In this document: positions 1-5,376 of the stretch, in pieces
Layout: each line of letters opens with the position of its first letter
Position numbering within the stretch: position 1 is the first letter of the stretch
Source: UBA3775 sp051877895
Lineage (GTDB): Bacteria > Bacillota > Clostridia > Lachnospirales > Lachnospiraceae
NCBI GenBank assembly: GCA_051877895.1
Contig: JBJEJI010000005.1
Span: 1 to 24,661, forward strand
Length of the DNA: 24,661 nt
Reading direction: 5' to 3'
Program-made: the position numbers and the translations under genes
The notes under the pieces: model-generated
Told to the model about the DNA's origin: nothing
What the model saw: the letters and a program-made list of their open reading frames with translations, nothing else
Database searches by the model: none

Positions 1-1
1 T

Positions 2-77
2 TCAGATAGACCTAATATTCCCGGCTCACATTCGAAAAATGGAATCTTTTTCAACGCAATCCCTCAGATAGACCTAA
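2..77. repeat. Direct repeat pair, 14 bp
   Basis: The 14-mer TCAGATAGACCTAA occurs exactly at 2-15 and again at 64-77, 62 bp apart. Exact 14-bp identity at this spacing is unlikely by chance. It may be part of a multi-repeat end of an insertion sequence lying to the left (IS21-type ends carry several short repeats), but no transposase is in view. Confidence 0.6.
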
Positions 78-155
78 ATTTTCTTACTCTCTTTCACAAA
101 TAAGAATCAACTCAGTTAATTAGAAATTTCCTTTACCATCTATGATAACAAATTA

Positions 156-203
156 TGAGTAAAACTGCGGTAAAAAATTTGAAATGTGAGCAAAACTGCG
201 GTA
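156..203. repeat. Direct repeat pair, 17 bp with one mismatch
   Basis: TGAGTAAAACTGCGGTA at 156-172 recurs as TGAGCAAAACTGCGGTA at 187-203, 31 bp apart (three helical turns). The regular spacing suggests protein binding, such as transposase sites at an element end or a regulator. The second copy runs directly into a perfect hairpin. Confidence 0.6.
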
Positions 204-220
204 TCTACGCGAAGTAGATA
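202..220. other. Perfect 7-bp hairpin
   Basis: TATCTAC at 202-208 and GTAGATA at 214-220 are exact inverse complements around a 5-base loop GCGAA. There is no following T-run, so it is not an intrinsic terminator. It abuts the second 17-bp repeat. Confidence 0.55.
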
Positions 221-414
221 TTAATTGTCATATTTCTTTTAAATACCCATTTTGGTAGTATATTTCTTTTTTTATGTTGGATTTTCATCAAAAGATATTT
301 TTTCAGAATAATTATAGCACATTTCGCGATACGATAATGGTGAAACTTGGTATTTTAGAAGTTTTTCGTCATTTGATTTCGCAAAAACCTATATACCTTA
401 ATAATTAAGGTGAA

Positions 415-457
415 TGTCGCAAACCTCTGTATTTATGCAGCTTTGCGGCATGTTTTT
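415..457 (+). terminator. Terminator-like hairpin
   Basis: TGTCGCAAA (415-423) pairs with TTTGCGGCA (442-450) with one G-T wobble. An inner CTGTAT/ATGCAG stem continues the fold, and the hairpin is followed by TGTTTTT. This fits a rho-independent terminator for a plus-strand transcript entering from left of the window. A near-perfect palindrome (ACCTTAAT-A-ATTAAGGT, 395-411) lies just upstream. Confidence 0.45.
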
Positions 458-532
458 AAATTGTTTTGAAATAGGGCTACTTCAATCCCTCTGGCTGTAT
501 ATTTGAATTCTTAAAGTATAATTATCATTGGC

Positions 533-564
533 AAAAAAAAAGGGAAGAGACTGAAACCTCTTCC
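533..564 (-). terminator. Rho-independent terminator, minus strand
   Basis: On the minus strand GGAAGAG pairs with CTCTTCC around an 8-base loop (plus coordinates 543-549 and 558-564), followed by C and nine Ts (the A-run at 533-541). This is a textbook intrinsic terminator. The nearest minus-strand protein gene is far away (stop at 2403) and separated by plus-strand genes, so the terminator most simply serves a noncoding transcript crossing 569-845. Confidence 0.75.
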
Positions 565-568
565 AAAT

Positions 569-845
569 CATACAGATTTAGCTTATTGTTTAATTGACGA
601 GAAAAAACAAAAGATGGCAGGATATTAAGCAGTCACAAAGGCAGGAACAGGTACAGATTCGAAGTGACAATCGCGAGACTTTCGTAAGGACGAGCACGCT
701 AACAGCGACAGCGGGTTCATGTTTGAGCCTCGAAGATGCGAGTTTGCGCAGGAGCTGAAGCGAAAAGTGCGTGCGAGGAGTAGAAAACGCAGCAGTCACG
801 AGACCTGTACCTGAACTGACTTGTGATATCAAATAAATCTGTGTG
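569..845 (-). other. Structured GC-rich element bounded by inverted repeats
   Basis: Ends are CATACAGATTTA (569-580) and TAAATCTGTGTG (834-845), complementary at 11 of 12 positions. Further nested complementary blocks are GATAT/ATATC (621-625 with 826-830), AGTCA/TGACT (631-635 with 817-821), CAGGTACAG/CTGTACCTG (648-656 with 805-813), GTGAC/GTCAC (664-668 with 795-799) and GCACGC/GCGTGC (694-699 with 769-774). The core is visibly GC-richer than its surroundings. On the minus strand the closing stem is followed within four bases by the terminator at 533-564, as in structured small RNAs. Alternatives are a MITE-like dispersed repeat or remnant DNA. The minus strand is open for about 80 codons from a TTG, but no RBS is seen and the predicted peptide looks random. 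I do not recognise an RNA family. Confidence 0.45.
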
Positions 846-869
846 GAAAAAAGTTGCCAACGATTACTT

Positions 870-887
870 GACAGTAACGACAGTAAC
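870..887. repeat. Tandem 9-bp repeat
   Basis: GACAGTAAC is present twice back to back (870-878 and 879-887). It lies just outside the structured element, on the side where a minus-strand promoter for that element would have to be. It could be a regulator site; no clear -10/-35 was found there. Confidence 0.5.
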
Positions 888-1003
888 TTTTTTTCATTTT
901 TTATGGAAAAACCAAAGGTGCTATGTTATGATTTAAAAAAGAGAATATACTAATATAAAAAATACAAGCAAAAAATCATAAGAAAAAATTTAGGAAACAA
1001 AAG

Positions 1004-1108
1004 ATGAGATTCGAATATGAAAATATATTGAATCCGGGGGGAAAGGCGTATGGTTGCTTGGATAATTTATATTATACGTTTAATTATGAAGTAGATTTCG
1101 ACAACTGA
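1004..1108 (+). CDS. Small ORF, 34 residues, unknown
   Basis: ATG at 1004 is preceded by AGGA at 992-995 with 8-base spacing, and the frame closes with TGA at 1106-1108. The peptide begins MRFEYENILNPGGKAYGCL and ends in VDFDN. It has no transmembrane segment or recognised motif. The next gene begins 41 bases downstream with its own RBS, so this could be a small protein, an upstream translated leader, or the 5' remnant of a truncated gene. The RBS and spacing are the only support. Confidence 0.35.
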   Translation: MRFEYENILNPGGKAYGCLDNLYYTFNYEVDFDN

Positions 1109-1149
1109 AAAAATCTTTTCGTGATGATTAAAACGGAGAAGGTTGAAAA

Positions 1150-1701
1150 ATGATTATACTAATTACAGGAGCATCTCACACGGGAAAGACTGCACTGGCA
1201 CAACGATTGCTTGAAATATATAAATATCCCTATTTTTCAATAGACCATTTGAAAATGGGATTAATTCGTAGTGGAAATGCGAACTACACTCCAATTAGTG
1301 ATGATGCGGAAATTACAAAAGATATCTGGCCTATTGTTTGTGAAATGATAAAGACTGCAATAGAAAATAATCAAAATCTTATTGTAGAGGGCTGCTATAT
1401 CCCTTTTGACTGGAAGAAAGACTTTACAAAGGAATACCTGGATGAGATTGTCTATTACTGTCTTGTAATGAGTGAACAATATATAAGAAATCATTTTGAC
1501 GATATTAAAAAATATGCATGTGTTATTGAAAATCGTCTGGATGACGGGGATTGTACATTGGAAAGTGTATTGGAAGATAATGCACAGGTTTTGGAATTGG
1601 CTCAAAAGTTTAATGTAAACTATGTATTGATTCAGGATGATTACAAAACCGATATAGCTTTGCAAAAGGATAAAAGGTGGAACGATGAAGAAAATATATA
1701 A
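1150..1701 (+). CDS. P-loop NTPase, small-molecule kinase-like
   Basis: A 183-residue soluble protein. A Walker A motif (GASHTGKT, residues 7-14) sits directly behind the first beta strand, as in adenylate-kinase and shikimate-kinase type enzymes. SIDHLKMG (about 30-37) matches the substrate/lid region of this group, and a hydrophobic strand ending in Glu-Gly (LIVEG, 77-81) is a plausible second catalytic strand. It resembles annotated '2-phosphoglycerate kinase-like' or AAA-type P-loop proteins; the substrate cannot be read from sequence. The start at 1150 is supported by GGAGAAGG a few bases upstream. Its last 17 bases overlap the start of the next gene in another frame, indicating translational coupling. 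Family call is good, specific function unknown. Confidence 0.7.
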   Translation: MIILITGASHTGKTALAQRLLEIYKYPYFSIDHLKMGLIRSGNANYTPISDDAEITKDIWPIVCEMIKTAIENNQNLIVEGCYIPFDWKKDFTKEYLDEIVYYCLVMSEQYIRNHFDDIKKYACVIENRLDDGDCTLESVLEDNAQVLELAQKFNVNYVLIQDDYKTDIALQKDKRWNDEENI

Positions 1702-2350
1702 GGATGAGCAGTCGGGGGTGTTTAAGATATGCCTTATTATTGTGGCATTGATATTAATTAGCACCATCTCAATGCTTGCTCAGTTCCCTCCCGGAATTTA
1801 TGAAAATTTTGGGGCTCCGGTGCCGGAGATGTTCACTGCAAAGTGGTTTATTATACTGCTGGGTCCGGTATTTTTTTGTGTGATTATACTTGTGTTTGGC
1901 TCCGCATTTTCAAAATCAGCTTTTAACTTTAAAAAGTGGAAACAGTATTTGATGAAAAACGGACGCAAATGTACAGGCTATGTGACAGACATTGAAATAC
2001 GAAGCGGCTACGATCATGACGGAAGGTATCGCACAAGCTACAGATACAAGGTCTCTTATGTTGACCCGGATACCGAGGATATGAAAACATTCACAACTCC
2101 GGTTCTCATAAAGGTTAATCAGAATATTGCAGGGGCCACTTGTGATGTATATGTGGCACCACAGCCTACTGACATTGAAAGATTTCAAGACAGGTCGGAC
2201 GAGCTAATCCGTGTAAATAATAACAATATTCAGATGACGCTTAATCCGATTAAATTGGCCGGTGCCGCATATCATAATACTGCTAAAAAAGGCTGGCTGG
2301 GAGATGAAATTGCAGTAGATTTTATTTTTTATGGCAACGCTGGCAGATAG
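1685..2350 (+). CDS. Two-helix membrane protein of unknown function
   Basis: A 221-residue protein with two strongly hydrophobic segments, about residues 13-33 and 53-74, separated by a short loop containing PPGIYENFGAPVPE. A soluble C-terminal part (about 77-221) follows, rich in Tyr, Asp and Thr and likely beta-structured (GYVTDIEIRSGYDHDGRYR region). This layout resembles DUF3592-type proteins, in which a small beta domain follows membrane helices, but I do not claim membership. The start overlaps the upstream P-loop gene by 17 bases, and AAGGTGG lies about 4 bases before the ATG. No terminator is obvious in the 52 bases before the convergent amidohydrolase gene. Confidence 0.6.
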   Translation: MKKIYKDEQSGVFKICLIIVALILISTISMLAQFPPGIYENFGAPVPEMFTAKWFIILLGPVFFCVIILVFGSAFSKSAFNFKKWKQYLMKNGRKCTGYVTDIEIRSGYDHDGRYRTSYRYKVSYVDPDTEDMKTFTTPVLIKVNQNIAGATCDVYVAPQPTDIERFQDRSDELIRVNNNNIQMTLNPIKLAGAAYHNTAKKGWLGDEIAVDFIFYGNAGR

Positions 2351-2402
2351 GACGTACAACTCCGTGTCCGGTCCGGAAACAGCCGCTGTTATACTGCAGA
2401 AA

Positions 2403-3251
2403 TTATAATCCCAGCAGCCTGGTTGCGTTTCCGCCAAGTATCATATCCTGTTCTTCCCTGGTCAGGCCGCTTTCGCGGATTGCTTTAACTTCCTCTTTCC
2501 TGGAACCCCAAGGACTGTCTGTGCCGAAAAGAACCTTGTCTGCACCATGCTTTCTGACAATGCGCAGAAACTGGTCGTTGCTGATATAAAAGCCTTCGGA
2601 ATTCTTGCGAAGCCTGCCGTCCATTCCCACGCATGGGCGCAGGGTATATGCAGTATCAAGCCATACATTGGTTCCGGCAATAATTTCTTCTACTTCATCC
2701 CAGTTGTACCAGCCTCCCAGATGAGCCAGTACAAGCTTTTCCGGTTTTACGGTATCCATCATGTTTTTGATGTGAGGCACCGTTGCTTCTTCACTTCCCG
2801 GAAATCCAATGTCGAAGCCGGCATGTATAATGGTAATCATTCCAAGTTCAGATGCATAGTCGATGATATGCATGTTTTTGATGTCGTCAATAAAGGTTGC
2901 CTGATATACAGGATGGAGTTTGATTCCTTTGATTCCGTTTGCCTTCAGATTGTTTAATATCTCTTTATAATTTTCGTTATCAGGGTGGATTCCTCCAAAG
3001 GACATAACACCCTCATCCCAGAATAATTCGTTGGTTTCTGCGGCCACACGGTTAATAGTTTCGCATTGCTTTGGATTGGTTGCCACCGGAAGCACCACAG
3101 AGCAGTCAATACCTGCTTCTACGGAGGTTTCCCGGAGATTGTTGTAGGTGCCGAGAGCAAAATTCTTAATGTCTGCCTGTGAGGCAAGCTTGGACACTGC
3201 ACGCTCGGCAATAGCATCCGGAAAGGTGTGGGTATGAAAATCAATAATCAT
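2403..3251 (-). CDS. Amidohydrolase, metal-dependent TIM-barrel hydrolase/decarboxylase
   Basis: A 282-residue member of the amidohydrolase-2 type (PF04909-like). The N-terminal metal-binding HTH (H6-x-H8) follows MIIDF. Further family motifs are GGIHP (H89), GIKLHP (K111, H113), IIHAG (H143), LAHLGG (H177) and the late FGTDSPW aspartate (D245), with NATRLLGL closing the protein as is typical. The catalytic set looks complete. Members hydrolyse or decarboxylate small carboxylic or cyclic substrates; the substrate here is unknown. The RBS on the minus strand is GGAG 7 bases before the ATG. The gene lies 59 bases downstream of a TauE/SafE permease on the same strand, so the two probably share a transcript and perhaps a substrate/product anion. 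Confidence 0.85.
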   Translation of the reverse strand: MIIDFHTHTFPDAIAERAVSKLASQADIKNFALGTYNNLRETSVEAGIDCSVVLPVATNPKQCETINRVAAETNELFWDEGVMSFGGIHPDNENYKEILNNLKANGIKGIKLHPVYQATFIDDIKNMHIIDYASELGMITIIHAGFDIGFPGSEEATVPHIKNMMDTVKPEKLVLAHLGGWYNWDEVEEIIAGTNVWLDTAYTLRPCVGMDGRLRKNSEGFYISNDQFLRIVRKHGADKVLFGTDSPWGSRKEEVKAIRESGLTREEQDMILGGNATRLLGL

Positions 3252-3310
3252 GTCAGAACTCCATTTCTATTTATATTTTTGCTATGTCAGGCTTTTGACC
3301 TTATGAGTAT

Positions 3311-4087
3311 TTACAGCAGATTAAATACCATAATTACAATACCCAGAATTACAAGAACAATACCGGTTGCCCTGTTCAGGGTTTTTGGTTCTGCTTTGTT
3401 GGCAAACAGAGCGGCAATTCTTGCCCAGATTAAGGTAAAAATAATGCACAGTGTCATAACCAGAAGATTCGGTTTATCCCCCAGGGCAAAATGAGAGGCA
3501 GCTCCTGTCAAAGCCGTAAAGGTCATAATAAACACGCTGGTACCTACGGCTGTTTTCAGTTCATATCCCAATGCGCTTGTCAGTACTAAAAGCATCATCA
3601 TACCGCCGCCGGCACCGATAAATCCACAGATAAATCCGATAAGCATTCCGCATAGTATGGACTTAATAACTCTCGTTTTAGGGTCAACAGCCTCCATGGA
3701 CTGCTTGGTTGTCATAACAGGCTTTACAATAAACTTAATTCCCAACAGGAAGGTCATAAACACCGAGAAATTCCCCATTGTACCTGAAGGAACCAGCTTG
3801 GAGATATAACTGCCCACAACGGTAAAAATCAGTACGCAGACCATCATAATGCTGCCGTTCTTTATGTCAAGATTTTTGTTTTTTCCGTAGGTATAAGCTG
3901 AAACGGCACTTGCCAGAATGTCGGATGACAGGGCAATGCCTACGGCAACGTAGGGTTCAATCCCCAGGAAGGTGACCAGCATGGGGGTAATGACAGCAGC
4001 GGCACTCATGCCTGCAAAACCGGTGCCCAGTCCGGCACCCATACCGGCAAAAAAGGTTACAAGAATTTTGATTAATATTTCATGCAT
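3311..4087 (-). CDS. TauE/SafE-family anion permease
   Basis: A 258-residue integral membrane protein with about 8 hydrophobic segments. The two glycine-rich inverted repeats typical of TauE/SafE (former DUF81) are seen as GAGLGTGFAGMSAAAVITP near the N-terminus and FICGFIGAGGGMMMLL in the middle. The family moves sulfite, sulfonates or other organic anions. The frame is open further upstream to 4159, but the start at 4087 is preferred: GGAGG lies 6 bases before it and the upstream 24 codons are not membrane-like and have no RBS. First gene of the operon with the amidohydrolase. A promoter is visible at 4131-4159 and the leader carries a short TTCGGG/CCCGAA hairpin (4102-4121). Confidence 0.85.
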   Translation of the reverse strand: MHEILIKILVTFFAGMGAGLGTGFAGMSAAAVITPMLVTFLGIEPYVAVGIALSSDILASAVSAYTYGKNKNLDIKNGSIMMVCVLIFTVVGSYISKLVPSGTMGNFSVFMTFLLGIKFIVKPVMTTKQSMEAVDPKTRVIKSILCGMLIGFICGFIGAGGGMMMLLVLTSALGYELKTAVGTSVFIMTFTALTGAASHFALGDKPNLLVMTLCIIFTLIWARIAALFANKAEPKTLNRATGIVLVILGIVIMVFNLL

Positions 4088-4130
4088 CGTATTCCTCCAT
4101 GTTCGGGTATTCTGTCCCGAAACAATACAT

Positions 4131-4159
4131 ACTATAATGTTTTTTTGTCTGAAAATCAA
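4131..4159 (-). promoter_or_regulatory. Promoter for tauE-like operon
   Basis: On the minus strand TTGATT (4159-4154) and TATAGT (4136-4131) are separated by exactly 17 bases. The predicted transcript start near 4124 gives a ~37-base leader with a 6-bp hairpin and then the GGAGG site. The -35 is 8 bases from the -35 of the divergent promoter at 4168-4196. Confidence 0.6.
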
Positions 4160-4167
4160 TTATCAGA

Positions 4168-4196
4168 TTGAAAGTTATTGTTTTTTTATATATTAT
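4168..4196 (+). promoter_or_regulatory. Promoter for lipid kinase operon
   Basis: TTGAAA (4168-4173), 17-base spacer, TATTAT (4191-4196). It lies back to back with the minus-strand promoter at 4131-4159. It leaves a ~150-base leader before the kinase start at 4352. Confidence 0.55.
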
Positions 4197-4351
4197 AAAT
4201 ATGTAAAACTTCAGGTTTTTACACATTAACGTGATTAAGCAGATATGCAATGAGCATTTTCCGAATTCAGACAGGCATAGATACTGAATCCGTGTGTTGG
4301 AAATGGTTTGTGGTTTTGTGCTTATTGGCATATATGAAACAGGGGGTAGTT

Positions 4352-5278
4352 ATGTATTATTTTATTGTAAACAAGCAGTCCAGAAGCGGAAGTGCAACCA
4401 GAATCTGGAGCCGGTTAAACAATCTGCTGAAAGCCGGGAAGGTGGACTTTAAGGTTTATAATACCATGTATAAAAATCATGCAACGGAGATTGCCGCCAG
4501 GATTTCCCGGCTGGAGGATAAGGACAAGCGCATTGTGGTCGTCGGGGGAGACGGAACGGTGAATGAGGTGGTAAACGGCATCACTGATTTTGAGCATACC
4601 AGTTTTTCCGTAATTCCTACCGGCTCCGGCAATGATTTTGCAAGGGGTCTGGGACTGCCGGGGGATCCGGTGGAAGGGCTGAGGAATATTTTGCGCTGTA
4701 AAACGGAAGAGTATATGGATTTGGGACAGGTTACCTGTCCCGAAGAGGGGATGACCAGATTATATGCAATCAGTGCCGGTATAGGTATGGATGCACTGGT
4801 TTGTAAAAAAACAGATGCTTCCGGAGCCAAGAAGGTGTTGAATGCACTTCATCTGGGAAAACTGATTTATCTGGTTCTGACAGTCCAGTCACTGTTTACC
4901 ATGAAAGATGAAAAAGCAAAGGTTACATATGATAACGGAAAGAAATACCGCAGATATGATAAACTGATATTCCTTGCGGCAATGAATTTTAAAGCGGAGG
5001 GCGGGGGAGTACCAATGGCTCCCGGAGCATCTGCCTTTGATAAAGAATTGTCTGTATGTGCGGCTTCCGGCGTGACCCGCCTGCAGGGCTTTTTCCTGCT
5101 TCCGTTTCTGGTTGCGGCAAAGCATGAAAAATTAAAGCCTTTTGATGTAATGAATGCCGGCAGGATTGAAATAAAAGCAGCAAATCCTGTTGAGCTGCAT
5201 ACTGACGGTGAATATCTGGGAGATTTTAAAAAGGTGATTTTCGAATGTCTGCCCGGAAAGCTTAAAATCAGAAGGTGA
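4352..5278 (+). CDS. Diacylglycerol kinase-family lipid kinase
   Basis: A 308-residue soluble lipid kinase of the DAGK catalytic family (DgkB/YegS-like). The ATP-binding GGDGT motif lies at residues 65-69 within VVVGGDGTVNEVVNG, followed by PTGSGNDFARGLG (about 89-101). HTDGEYLG near the C-terminus is the family's usual second-domain motif. It phosphorylates a membrane lipid, often diacylglycerol in phospholipid turnover; the substrate here is inferred. The frame opens at 4250, but 4352 is preferred because AGGGGG lies 5 bases upstream and the family's N-terminus (YYFIVNKQSRSG) begins there. The next gene follows after 98 bases, and a wobble-rich hairpin without a T-run (5282-5298) lies between, so read-through is likely. 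Confidence 0.88.
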   Translation: MYYFIVNKQSRSGSATRIWSRLNNLLKAGKVDFKVYNTMYKNHATEIAARISRLEDKDKRIVVVGGDGTVNEVVNGITDFEHTSFSVIPTGSGNDFARGLGLPGDPVEGLRNILRCKTEEYMDLGQVTCPEEGMTRLYAISAGIGMDALVCKKTDASGAKKVLNALHLGKLIYLVLTVQSLFTMKDEKAKVTYDNGKKYRRYDKLIFLAAMNFKAEGGGVPMAPGASAFDKELSVCAASGVTRLQGFFLLPFLVAAKHEKLKPFDVMNAGRIEIKAANPVELHTDGEYLGDFKKVIFECLPGKLKIRR

Positions 5279-5376
5279 TGACAGTGCCTTCGGTGCTGTG
5301 TCTTCAGAAGTATTGACGATACTGTCGAATCCGGATTTCTGCCCATTATCCCGGATTAGGAAAGGATATACGCTTT

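Larger units (their letters stand above)
1..1003. other. Gene-poor left flank
   Basis: About 1 kb with no convincing protein gene. It is AT-rich and holds, in order, two short direct-repeat pairs (2-77 and 156-203), a perfect 7-bp hairpin (202-220), a palindromic stretch (395-411) followed by a terminator-like hairpin (415-457), a minus-strand terminator (533-564), a GC-rich structured element (569-845), and a tandem 9-bp repeat (870-887). The string of repeats resembles the edge of a mobile element or a degraded intergenic island. No transposase is visible inside the window, so that is only a possibility. Confidence 0.6.

Noticed and set aside
590..832. 80-codon minus-strand frame from a TTG
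   Set aside because: It lies inside the inverted-repeat element, has no RBS, and its composition (Ser/Cys/Leu-rich, patternless) looks like translated structured DNA.
832..860. Minus-strand promoter TTGGCA-17-TTTATT for the structured element
   Set aside because: Its -10 falls inside the closing stem, so the transcript would lack one stem strand. It conflicts with the fold and the -10 is weak.
1261..1767. 168-codon minus-strand frame
   Set aside because: Antisense shadow of the P-loop and membrane protein genes, which have motifs, RBSs and sensible coupling.
2547..2957. 136-codon plus-strand frame
   Set aside because: Antisense to the amidohydrolase with its full set of metal ligands; no RBS or family features.
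4250..4351. N-terminal extension of the lipid kinase
   Set aside because: No ribosome site before 4250, and the family N-terminus starts at 4352 behind AGGGGG.
4867..5346. 159-codon minus-strand frame
   Set aside because: Antisense to the lipid kinase; low-complexity Ser/Pro-rich translation.
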